DNA from: Burkholderia paludis | GTDB lineage: Bacteria; Pseudomonadota; Gammaproteobacteria; Burkholderiales; Burkholderiaceae | Reading direction: 5' to 3' | Assembly: GCF_000732615.1 (NCBI RefSeq) | Contig: NZ_JPGL01000018.1 | Span: forward strand, 62,001-126,000 | Length of the DNA: 64,000 nucleotides | Shown: in pieces, positions 45,359-53,144 of the stretch | Layout of the letters: each line of letters opens with the position of its first letter | Position numbering within the stretch: position 1 is the first letter of the stretch | Notes under the pieces: generated by a model | Database searches by the model: none | Seen by the model: only the letters and a program-made list of their open reading frames with translations | Told to the model about the DNA's origin: nothing | Program-made: the position numbers and the translations under genes

Positions 45359-46183
45359 TCACGTCGCCAGCCGGACGATCCCGTACGGATTGAACTTGAA
45401 GTCGTCTTCGTCGTGGGCACCGTCGTCGATCAGCGATGCGTCGTGCGCCTGCAACGTCGCATCGATCCCGTACCGCACGATCTCGTCGGCCACGCCGTCG
45501 ATGACGGCCACCGCGTCGCGATCGCTTCCGCGCAGGCGCGGCACCTGCACGTCCGGCAGGCCGGCCAGATGAAAACCCACGCTTTCGAAGTAGTCGCCCG
45601 ACGCCAGCGGGCGCAACGCGAACGCCAGCCGGCACACGCGGCTCTGCGCGCGTGCGTCGTCGGCGTCGGTCGCGACCGCGCCCATCCGGATCAGCTCCCG
45701 CCAGCGGTGCAGCCCGTGCGCCACGCCCGCGCTCTCGCCCTTGACCGCCACCGCGCCGGCGCGGATCAGCCGGTCGACCAGGAACAGCGCGCCGATCGAC
45801 GCACGCACGGCATTCTCCCGCGTCATGCGCGGGCCGAGCACGTACAGCACCGACCCGTGCGCGGCGACGGCTTCGTCGTCTGCCGGCGTCCAGGCATCCG
45901 CTGCAACGCGGTCGCGACAGACCTCGAACGAACGGCTCATCCGCGCGTCGGGCTCGGCGGCGGAATACGCATCGTCGACGCCGAAGCCCGTCGCGAATTC
46001 CGCAATCGCCTCGTTTGCCGCATCGCGCAGGCATCGCAGGTCGCGATCCCCGCCGAGAAAACACAGCACGTGACGCGGCTGCACCGGCGATTCGCCCGAC
46101 CACGCGGCCCGTCGGTCGGGATGCGGCGAAGCGGCCGTGCGTGCCGCGCCGCCAACGAACCGTTTCTTCAACCTTGAAAACAT
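45359..46183 (-). CDS. Conserved-type protein of unknown function, possibly DUF4261-like
   Basis: 274-residue soluble protein with a basic N-terminus (MFSRLKKRFVGGAAR). Features are HVLCFLGGDRDLRCLRDAANEAI, TRENAVRASIGALFLVDRLIRAGAVAVKGESAGVAHGLHRWREL and a C-terminus with DDEDDFKFNPYGI-like acidic sequence. The NAVRAS/LVDRL/AVKGESAG pattern suggests the DUF4261 group, with low certainty. Unknown function. It sits between two transporters on the same strand. Confidence 0.65.
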   Translation of the reverse strand: MFSRLKKRFVGGAARTAASPHPDRRAAWSGESPVQPRHVLCFLGGDRDLRCLRDAANEAIAEFATGFGVDDAYSAAEPDARMSRSFEVCRDRVAADAWTPADDEAVAAHGSVLYVLGPRMTRENAVRASIGALFLVDRLIRAGAVAVKGESAGVAHGLHRWRELIRMGAVATDADDARAQSRVCRLAFALRPLASGDYFESVGFHLAGLPDVQVPRLRGSDRDAVAVIDGVADEIVRYGIDATLQAHDASLIDDGAHDEDDFKFNPYGIVRLAT

Positions 46184-46331
46184 TCGCCACTCCCCACGCT
46201 GACCTTGCGAACCGCCATCATAGCGGCCCGCGACGGCGCGGAAGCGAACGCATCGACGCGCCCGGCGACGGCATCCGGACCGGGCAGCGCGCCTGCGCGC
46301 CGGAACCCGGCGGCAGGCGGCGTGTGCGCGA

Positions 46332-47648
46332 CTACTCGACGCTCAGCTGCTCGCCGCGGAATTGCCGGCGCGCGACCACGCACGGCGCGCCGTCGTGCAT
46401 GAACACGCTCGCGAGCAGCCCGAACGACGCCGCGAACAGCACGTACCACGCGGGCGCGACGGGCGAGCCGCTCGCGCGCGTCAGCCACGTGACGATGAAC
46501 GGCGCGAAGCCGCCGAACACCATCACCGCGACGTTGTAGGCGAGCGCGACGCCTGTCGAGCGCGAGCGTGTCGCGAACTGCTCGGCGAGCGTGGTGGGCG
46601 CGGGTCCGTAGCAGACGCCGATGATCGCGCAGATCGCGAACTGCATCACGAGCAGGCGCCCGATGCCCGGCGCCGCGGCCAGCCACGAGAACAGCGGATA
46701 CGTGACCGTCAGCAGCGCCAGCGTGCCGGCGATCAGCACGGGCCGCCGGCCGATGCGGTCGGATACGATCGCCGCGACCGGAATCGTCACCGTCAGCAGC
46801 GCAACCGCCGCCATCTGCACCTTGAACACCTGGTCGAGCGGCAGCCCGAAGGTCTTGTGCACGAACGTCGGCATGTTGACGAGCATCACGTAGAACACCG
46901 CCGTGCCGGTGATCGTCTGCCCCATCGACACCAGCACGCCGCGCAGGTTGTCGCGCAGCACGCGCGACACGCTCGCCGGCGGCTCGGCGGCCGAGCGGCT
47001 CGCGTCGAGAAACGCCTCGGTCTCCTCCATGTGCCGGCGGATCCACAGGCCGACCGGCCCGATCAGCAGCCCGAGCGCGAACGGCACGCGCCAGCCCCAG
47101 CTGTGCAGCGCCGCATCCGACAGCGACTGCGTGGCCCACGCGCCCATCGCGGCGCCCGAGAACACCGCGAGACACTGGCCGATCAGCTGCCACGATCCGT
47201 AGAGGCCGCGCCGGTTCTCGGGCGCGCTTTCGACCAGGAACGCGGTCGCGCTCGCATATTCGCCGCCGGTCGCGAAACCCTGCAGCAGCCGCGCGACGAC
47301 GATCAGGCCCGGCGCCGCCGGGCCGATCGTCGCGTACGACGGCGCGAACGTGATCAGCGCGATCGACAGCGTCATCAGGAAGATGATGAGCTGCATCGCG
47401 GCCTTGCGCCCCTTGCGGTCCGAATAGAGCCCGAGCAGGATGCCGCCCACCGGACGCATGAAGAAGCCGACGCCGAACGTCGCGAGCGACATCAGCAGCG
47501 ACGCGTACTGGCTGTCGGCCGGAAAGAACAGCCGCGCGATGATGCCGGAGAAGAAACCGTAGACGATGAAGTCGTACCACTCGAGGGTATTGCCGACGAC
47601 GGCGGCAATCACCTGCCGCCGTCGCGCGTTCCGTCGTGAGTCGCGCAT
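46332..47648 (-). CDS. MHS-family MFS metabolite:proton symporter (ProP/ShiA-like)
   Basis: 438-residue transporter with twelve membrane segments. Characteristic MHS sequences are VGNTLEWYDFIVYGFFSGII at the N-terminus, FFMRPVGGILLGLYSDRKGRKAAM (loop 2-3), LLQGFATGGEYASATAFLVE and RSRSTGVALAYNVAVMVFGGFAPF. Members import organic acids, shikimate or osmolytes. Start MRDSRRNARRR at 47648 follows GGGAGAAC. It is divergent from a LysR gene, its likely regulator. Confidence 0.88.
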   Translation of the reverse strand: MRDSRRNARRRQVIAAVVGNTLEWYDFIVYGFFSGIIARLFFPADSQYASLLMSLATFGVGFFMRPVGGILLGLYSDRKGRKAAMQLIIFLMTLSIALITFAPSYATIGPAAPGLIVVARLLQGFATGGEYASATAFLVESAPENRRGLYGSWQLIGQCLAVFSGAAMGAWATQSLSDAALHSWGWRVPFALGLLIGPVGLWIRRHMEETEAFLDASRSAAEPPASVSRVLRDNLRGVLVSMGQTITGTAVFYVMLVNMPTFVHKTFGLPLDQVFKVQMAAVALLTVTIPVAAIVSDRIGRRPVLIAGTLALLTVTYPLFSWLAAAPGIGRLLVMQFAICAIIGVCYGPAPTTLAEQFATRSRSTGVALAYNVAVMVFGGFAPFIVTWLTRASGSPVAPAWYVLFAASFGLLASVFMHDGAPCVVARRQFRGEQLSVE

Positions 47649-47977
47649 GCTGTTCTCCCGCAGTGTGGTGTCGTGGCGTCGCGCCGCATGCCTGCCGCCC
47701 CGCATCGCGGGCATGGACGAATCGGCTGTTCGCATCGCCGGCCCGCGCGAGACGGGCGGGCACCCTGCTCGTCCCGGGCATGACCGGTGTGAAACGATCA
47801 TAGGGATGCCAAAAAAACGCATCAATTAACGCCCGCGGAAGAAACTTAGCCGGAGATTAAATGTTGCCGCGTCGTGCCCGACCCTGCGAAATGCCCGGGA
47901 ATGCCCGGAAATGCGCGCATTGTTGCGCTCCCTGTTCTGCGGCAGAATCGTCGGTCGTCCTTCCCGTCGTCCGGATC
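47649..47977. other. Divergent promoter region between MHS transporter and LysR genes
   Basis: 329 bp. The part at about 47805-47870 is markedly AT-richer (AAAAAAACGCATCAATTAACG) and is the likely promoter and LysR-binding region. No gene is seen; an upstream in-frame start for LysR at 47861 is not supported. Confidence 0.45.
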
Positions 47978-48895
47978 ATGCGCAACCGCATCAACGAAGA
48001 GATCACGTTCCGCAAGCTCGAGGTGCTGCTCGCCTTCATGGAGGCCGGCAGCCTCGCGAAAGCGGCCGACGCGCTGGGCGTGAGCACGGTCAGCGTGCAC
48101 CGCGCGCTGCATACGCTCGAGGAAGGCATGCACTGCGCGCTGTTCCGCCACGAGGGGCGCAACCTGATTCCGACCGACGCCGCGCAGGTGCTCGCCGAAG
48201 TCGCGGGCGAAGTGCTCAAGACGATGGCGGACGGGATCCGTTCGACGCGCGAAGCGGCCGGCTACGGCGCCGGCCAGTTGAAAATCGGTTCGCTGTACTC
48301 GCTGACGATCCGCACCGTGCCCGAGGTCGTGATCGCGCTGAAGGAGCGCCGCCCCGAGCTGCAGGCCGAACTCGTGCTCGGCTCCAACGCCGACCTGCTC
48401 GACAAGCTCAGGCAGGGCGCGATCGACGCGACGCTGATGGCGCTGCCCGAGCCGGACGCCGAGATCGAATCGATCGCGCTGTTCGAGGACGAGATGTTTT
48501 TCGCGGCGCCGATCGATTCGCCCTATGCGCGACACGGCGCGATCGACCTCCACGCGTGCGGCCACGAACCGTTCATCTCGCTCGGCGACGGCTTCGCGAC
48601 CCATCAGGGCTTTACCGAGGCGTTCCGCGCGGCCGGCGTCGCGCCGAACGTCGTGATGCGGGTGGGCGACATCTTCTCGTTGATCAACCTCGTGTCGGGC
48701 GGCGTCGGCTGCTCGCTGCTGCCCGGCCGCGTGCGCGACCTGTTCGCGCACAAGATCGCGCTCGTCCCGCTCGCCGGGCCCACGATCCGCCAGACGATCG
48801 GCCTGAGCTTCCTGCACCGCCGCGAACGCGACCCGAACCTGCTCGCCCTCGCGACCGTGTGCCGGCTGACGGTCAAGGGACCGAACGCACGGTAG
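47978..48895 (+). CDS. LysR-type transcriptional regulator
   Basis: 305-residue regulator. The N-terminal winged helix (about 8-70) reads EITFRKLEVLLAFMEAGSLAKAADALGVSTVSVHRALHTLEE. A two-lobed effector domain follows (about 95-300) with GQLKIGSLYSLTIRTVPEV and SLINLVSGGVGCSLLPGRV. Start MRNRINEEI at 47978 gives normal length. Divergent from the MHS symporter gene and convergent with the NCS1 permease gene (8-bp gap); either may be its target. Confidence 0.88.
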   Translation: MRNRINEEITFRKLEVLLAFMEAGSLAKAADALGVSTVSVHRALHTLEEGMHCALFRHEGRNLIPTDAAQVLAEVAGEVLKTMADGIRSTREAAGYGAGQLKIGSLYSLTIRTVPEVVIALKERRPELQAELVLGSNADLLDKLRQGAIDATLMALPEPDAEIESIALFEDEMFFAAPIDSPYARHGAIDLHACGHEPFISLGDGFATHQGFTEAFRAAGVAPNVVMRVGDIFSLINLVSGGVGCSLLPGRVRDLFAHKIALVPLAGPTIRQTIGLSFLHRRERDPNLLALATVCRLTVKGPNAR

Positions 48896-48903
48896 CGCGC
48901 GCC

Positions 48904-50421
48904 TCAATACCCCTTCGGCTGGATCGCCGGCGCGCCGGCGGCGCGCGCGGCCCGCCCGCTGCCGCGCACGAAGCGCCGTCCGTGCGGGCCGTACACGCCG
49001 TCCGGTTCCGGATACAACATCAGCAGCACGAAATACAGCACCCCGCCGACCGCCAGCGACACCGGCACGCTCAGGTCGAGCCCGCCCGCGAGGTTGCCGA
49101 GCGGCCCGACGAACTGGCCCGGCAGGTTCACGCACGACAGCCCGGCGAACGCGGCCGGCAGCCACGCCCCCATCGCCCGCGCGTTCCAGCCGTGCGTGAA
49201 CCAGTAGTGGCCGCCGCGTAATCCGCGGTTGAACACCTGCAGGTCGTCGGCGAGATAGTAGCCGCGACGCGTCACGTAGCCGATCACCATGATCGCCATC
49301 CACGGACAGCTGAACGTATCGATCAGCGTCGAGAACGTCGCCACGCTTTCGACGAGATTGAACCAGAAGCGGCCGACGAAGATGAACGCGATCGCGATCG
49401 TGCCGATCAGCAGCGTCGCGCGGACGCGGTTCAGGCAGCGCGGAAACATGCTCGATACGTCCAGGCCGGTGCCGTACAGCGCGGTCGTGCCGGTCGACAT
49501 CCCGCCGATGATCGCGATCAGGCACATCGGCAGCAGGAACCAGCGCGGCGAGATCGCCAGCAGGCCGCCGACGTAGTCGTTCGACGCGATGAACGCGGGC
49601 GCCTTCGTCGCGATGATCGTCGCCGTCGCGAGGCCGAAGAAGAACGGTACGAAGGTCGCGACCTGCGCGGCGAACACGGCGCCCATCACGCGATATTTCG
49701 GCGTGTGCTGCGGGATGTAGCGCGCCCAGTCGCCGAGCGTCGACGCGAACGAGACCGGGTTGCTCAGCGCGACCAGCACCGCACCGACGAACGCGGCCCA
49801 GAAGCCCGCATTGCCGGGCTGCAGCGTGCCCGCGTAATTCATGTCGAACGGCCCGAAAAACGCGAACAGGCCCGCGACGAACAGCACGCTCGCGGCCCAT
49901 ACGGCGATCCGGTTGACCCACAGCATGAAGCGAAAACCGTAGATGCACACGACCAGCACGAGCACGGCGAACACCAGGTACGCCGCGCCGAGCGTGAAGC
50001 CGTTGACGGGCACGCCGACCATGTTGTGCGCGCCGCCGACGAGCGCGTCGCCCGAACTCCACACGGCCAGCGAGAAGAACGCGATCGACGTGAGCAGCGC
50101 GAGAAACGAGCCGACGATCCGGCCGTGGATACCGAAATGCGCGCCGGACGACACGGGGTCGCTCGTGCCGTTGCGCGGACCGAACAGGCTCATCGGCGCG
50201 AGGATGCAGGTGCCGGCGAGCACGCCGAGCACGATCGCGCAGACACCCGCCTTGAACGACAGCCCGACCAGCACGGGGAAGCTGCCGAGCACCGACGTGG
50301 AAAACGTATTGCAACCGCCGAACAGCAACCGGAACAGATCGATCGGCCGCGCATGGCGCGATGCATCGGGAATGCGCTCGAAACCGAACGACTCGACCTG
50401 CGTAATCCTGCCTTCACCCAT
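48904..50421 (-). CDS. NCS1-family purine/pyrimidine permease (CodB/allantoin-type)
   Basis: 505-residue permease with about twelve membrane segments. Family features are SVLGSFPVLVGLSFKAGVCAIV, FGPRNGTSDPVSSGAHFGIHGRIVGSF (the nucleobase-site region GxxFGxxG-like), and LVESVATFSTLIDTFSCPWMAIM. NCS1 members import cytosine, uracil, allantoin or hydantoins with a cation; substrate unknown. The N-terminus VESFGFERIPDASRHARP is cytoplasmic. Confidence 0.87.
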   Translation of the reverse strand: MGEGRITQVESFGFERIPDASRHARPIDLFRLLFGGCNTFSTSVLGSFPVLVGLSFKAGVCAIVLGVLAGTCILAPMSLFGPRNGTSDPVSSGAHFGIHGRIVGSFLALLTSIAFFSLAVWSSGDALVGGAHNMVGVPVNGFTLGAAYLVFAVLVLVVCIYGFRFMLWVNRIAVWAASVLFVAGLFAFFGPFDMNYAGTLQPGNAGFWAAFVGAVLVALSNPVSFASTLGDWARYIPQHTPKYRVMGAVFAAQVATFVPFFFGLATATIIATKAPAFIASNDYVGGLLAISPRWFLLPMCLIAIIGGMSTGTTALYGTGLDVSSMFPRCLNRVRATLLIGTIAIAFIFVGRFWFNLVESVATFSTLIDTFSCPWMAIMVIGYVTRRGYYLADDLQVFNRGLRGGHYWFTHGWNARAMGAWLPAAFAGLSCVNLPGQFVGPLGNLAGGLDLSVPVSLAVGGVLYFVLLMLYPEPDGVYGPHGRRFVRGSGRAARAAGAPAIQPKGY

Positions 50422-50624
50422 TTGTCTCCAGCTCCTCTGGTGCGCCTGTACGGCCCGGAGCTGCGGCCGTGCGACGCATCGTCATCGATTCGCGGCCACT
50501 CTAAACCGGATCGCGCGGCGCAAATATCACGCATTCGAGACGTTTACGACGAAGGAGAGCAATGTTTCCCGGCCGGCAGGCGGCCGGTTGCCGCGCCGCC
50601 CGGCGCGGCGCGGGCGACGCAACG

Positions 50625-51278
50625 TCAGGGCGCCCGCACCGCCTCGGCCGCCGGCGCGCGGCACGCGCTCAGGCCCCGCTGAACGGCCGGCCGGGCGGCC
50701 ACGTCGGCGAGCCAGCGCTCGACGTACGGGAAGCCGGACACGTCGAGATCGAGCTCGTCCGCCGTGCGCAGCCACGGAAACGCGGCGATGTCGGCGATCG
50801 AATACCGCGACGAGGCGAGATAGGCCGATTCCGACAGGCGGCCGTTCACGACCCCGTAGAGACGCATGGCCTCCTTCCGGTAGCGGTCGATCGCTTCCGC
50901 ATTGACCGTCTTCGATGCATGCAGGAACCACCAGAGCTGCCCGAGCATCGGCCCGATCCCGCCGACCTGGAAGTGCAGCCATTGCTGGACCGCCGTGCGC
51001 TCGGCGAGCGTGGCGGGCTGCAGAAAACCCGTCTTCGCGGCGAGATAGCCGAGGATCGCGCCGGATTCGAACACGGCCAGCCCGGTGTCGCGATCGACGA
51101 TCGCCGGGATCTTGCCGTTCGGGTTGATCGCGAGGAACGCCGCGCTGCGCTGTTCCCCGCCGGACAGGTCCACGTGCACGCGATCGTGCGCGAGCCCGGC
51201 CTCTTCCAGGTAGATCGCGATCTTGTGCCCGTTCGGCGTGTCGGCCGTATAGAACGTGAGGGAGTGCGTCGAGGTCAT
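50625..51278 (-). CDS. Glutathione S-transferase, Nu-class-like
   Basis: 217-residue GST. The thioredoxin-fold domain starts LTFYTADTPNGHKIAIYLEEAG; the TPNGHK motif is typical of Nu-class proteins (YfcG/YghU), which use a Thr-Asn pair and have disulfide-bond reductase activity. NPNGKIPAIVD and VFESGAILGYLAAK are the cis-Pro and glutathione-binding segments. Start MTSTHSLTF at 51278 follows AAGGACCGAC. It diverges from the AceE C-terminal-like gene across a 105-bp gap with two MarR-type operator copies. Confidence 0.9.
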   Translation of the reverse strand: MTSTHSLTFYTADTPNGHKIAIYLEEAGLAHDRVHVDLSGGEQRSAAFLAINPNGKIPAIVDRDTGLAVFESGAILGYLAAKTGFLQPATLAERTAVQQWLHFQVGGIGPMLGQLWWFLHASKTVNAEAIDRYRKEAMRLYGVVNGRLSESAYLASSRYSIADIAAFPWLRTADELDLDVSGFPYVERWLADVAARPAVQRGLSACRAPAAEAVRAP

Positions 51279-51302
51279 GTCGGTCCTTGTCATCCGGTTA
51301 TC

Positions 51303-51332
51303 ATTGCAACTACAATCGTTGCAATTGCAATC
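51303..51332. promoter_or_regulatory. Tandem ATTGCAA-type operators between GST and AceE-like genes
   Basis: ATTGCAACTACAATC (51303-51317) is followed directly by GTTGCAATTGCAATC (51318-51332). The second matches the centre of the palindrome at 53036-53059, before aceE, and even the following CNTATGCC is shared. The same regulator, probably the MarR protein encoded here, should control both divergent promoters. Confidence 0.65.
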
Positions 51333-51383
51333 CTATGCCGGGACCGACAGCCCCGGCAACAAGCCAGTACTCGAAGGAGGGAC

Positions 51384-52496
51384 ATGCAGACTGCGCGATC
51401 CGGTCCGCCCGTGCGGACGCCCGACACCCGCCGCGCCGCGGCAGCCTGCCTCGCACGGCTGACGACGCGGCGGCTCGCGCCGCAGGGCCGCATGATGTCG
51501 CCGCTCGGCGCGATGCGGGCGGCCGCCGATTGCCTCGAACGCGATACGGCGACGTCGCGGCACGTGTGGATCGTCCGCGCCGATACGCGTGGCGCGTCGG
51601 CGGACCCGCGCGCGCATCGCCACATCAGCGCATGGCCGCTGCGATTCCTGGATGCGGGCAAGCGTTTCGAGCGGCCGCTGCTGTACCTGCTGCACGCGCG
51701 CGCGATCGACCGGCTGCGGCTGGCGTCGATCGAGACCGTCGATCGCGGCATCCTCGTGAACGATGCCGAAACGGCCCGGTCGTCCTGGCCGAAGGGCGTG
51801 ACGCCCGACGTTCCCCACTGGCTGGCCGGGAACCCCGCGTGCACGCCGTACGATCCCGCGTCGGGACACGAGGCGATCGCGATCCTGCGCCACGCGCTGC
51901 ACACGCTCTATGTCGCCGGTCAGCCGGGCTTCTTCTACCTCGCGAGCCATGACGACTGCGGGCCCGATGCGAAGCCGCTATCGGCCGCGGCAGCGCGCGA
52001 TGCGTTCAACGGCATGGTGCGGGCCGGCCGGCGCGCGGGGGCCGGCGCGGCTGCGCGCATCCAGCTGTGCGGCGCGGGCAGCACGCTCGCGCAGGTGATG
52101 GAAGCCGCCGATCTGCTGCACGACGAATGGCGCATCGATTCGACGATCTGGAGCTGCCCGAGCTACACGCGGCTCGCGCGCGACGGTCACGCGGCGGACC
52201 GCCGGAACCTGCTGCACCCGTACGACGAACCGTGCATCCCGCACGTACGCGCCCGTCTCGGCGGCGGCGACACGCCGGTGCTCGCGGTGACAGGCTATGC
52301 ACGGCACGTCGCCGCGCAGATCGGCGCGTTCGTTCCGGCCCGCTTCGCGGCGCTCGGCGCGGATTCGGCCGGCCCCGGCGCGCGCGCGCCGAACGCGCGC
52401 TGGATCGCCGCGGTTGCGCTCCGCCTGCTGGCCGACGACGGCCGCGTACCGGCGGAATGGGCCGCCCGGGCGATGCGCCGCGAGGCGGGCGGCTGA
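51384..52496 (+). CDS. AceE C-terminal-like protein lacking the thiamine diphosphate domain
   Basis: 370-residue protein that aligns with the last third of the complete AceE encoded 650 bp downstream: CTPYDPASGHEAIAILRHAL, then IQLCGAGSTLAQVMEAADLL, STIWSCPSYTRLARDGHA, RRNLLHPYDEP and ALRLLADDGRVP all have counterparts there. The whole diphosphate-binding half (GDG...NCN) and most of the pyrimidine domain are absent. The FGRSD sequence of AceE becomes ALGADSAG. A perfect GAAGGAGGGAC ribosome site and an intact ORF argue for a functional, probably non-catalytic, protein rather than a relic. Confidence 0.8.
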   Translation: MQTARSGPPVRTPDTRRAAAACLARLTTRRLAPQGRMMSPLGAMRAAADCLERDTATSRHVWIVRADTRGASADPRAHRHISAWPLRFLDAGKRFERPLLYLLHARAIDRLRLASIETVDRGILVNDAETARSSWPKGVTPDVPHWLAGNPACTPYDPASGHEAIAILRHALHTLYVAGQPGFFYLASHDDCGPDAKPLSAAAARDAFNGMVRAGRRAGAGAAARIQLCGAGSTLAQVMEAADLLHDEWRIDSTIWSCPSYTRLARDGHAADRRNLLHPYDEPCIPHVRARLGGGDTPVLAVTGYARHVAAQIGAFVPARFAALGADSAGPGARAPNARWIAAVALRLLADDGRVPAEWAARAMRREAGG

Positions 52497-52514
52497 CGCG
52501 CGGGCCGGCCGCCG

Positions 52515-52970
52515 TTACTTCGCGTCGGCCGCCGCGTCGCGCGCGGCAGCGGTCGCGCGGTCGAGCGCGGCGGCCATCGTCGCCTGCTCCCTGGCGCCGA
52601 ACTGGCCGAGAAAAAGCTCCGCGACCGTCGACTGATACACCTTCCACATCTTCTTGCGCAGCGCCCGCCCCTTGTCGGTGATGCTCGCATATGCGGCGCG
52701 GCCGTCTTCCGCCGAACGGGCGCGCGTGACGAGCCCCTCCTGCTCGAGCCGGTCGACGAGCCGGGTGAGGTTGTAGCGCTCGATCGCGAGCACGTCGGCC
52801 AGTTCGTGCATGCGGCGCGTGCCTTCAGGCCCGCTCTCGAGCCCCCACAGCGCGTCGTACCACGCATAGGCGGGCAAGCCGGCATCCGCGAGGCGGCGTT
52901 CGATCTCGCGAATCATCGTCCGGTGCGCGCGGACGAACGAGAACCACAGATCGGGTTCGGGTGCGCTCAT
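52515..52970 (-). CDS. MarR-family transcriptional regulator
   Basis: 151-residue MarR-type dimeric winged-helix repressor. The DNA-binding part includes MHELADVLAIERYNLTRLVDRLEQEGLVTRARSAEDGRAAYASITDKGRALRKKM, with the wing Asp/Arg pattern D-x-R. It diverges from aceE; the 174-bp gap contains a 24-bp perfect palindrome and a second partial copy near its own promoter, so it likely represses itself, aceE, the AceE-like gene and the GST gene. The effector is unknown. Confidence 0.9.
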   Translation of the reverse strand: MSAPEPDLWFSFVRAHRTMIREIERRLADAGLPAYAWYDALWGLESGPEGTRRMHELADVLAIERYNLTRLVDRLEQEGLVTRARSAEDGRAAYASITDKGRALRKKMWKVYQSTVAELFLGQFGAREQATMAAALDRATAAARDAAADAK

Positions 52971-52991
52971 GTCAGGTCGTTCCTTTCGTTG

Positions 52992-53007
52992 AATTGCAGT
53001 TGCAATT
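52992..53007. promoter_or_regulatory. ATTGCA-type operator copy next to the MarR gene
   Basis: AATTGCAGTTGCAATT has 7-bp inverted arms and lies 22 bp upstream of the MarR start codon, placed for autorepression. Confidence 0.5.
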
Positions 53008-53035
53008 AAATTTTACCTCGATAACAATTGCCCCG

Positions 53036-53059
53036 ATACGATTGCAATTGCAATCGTAT
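53036..53059. promoter_or_regulatory. 24-bp perfect palindrome, MarR operator upstream of aceE
   Basis: Twenty-four self-complementary bases, from ATACGATTGCAA to its reverse complement TTGCAATCGTAT. The core ATTGCAATTGCAAT recurs at 51319-51331. It lies 86 bp before the aceE ATG. Confidence 0.75.
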
Positions 53060-53144
53060 GCCCGCCGACCGGCAGGCGCTCCGTCGCGCGACGCGGCGCC
53101 ACGTGCCGTCGCTCCGCGCTGCCTTATGCTTCTGGAGACACTGC

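Noticed and set aside
53028..53144. Upstream in-frame ATG for aceE
   Set aside because: It would encode MPRYDCNCNR from the operator palindrome itself and has no ribosome site; ATG 53145 has one.
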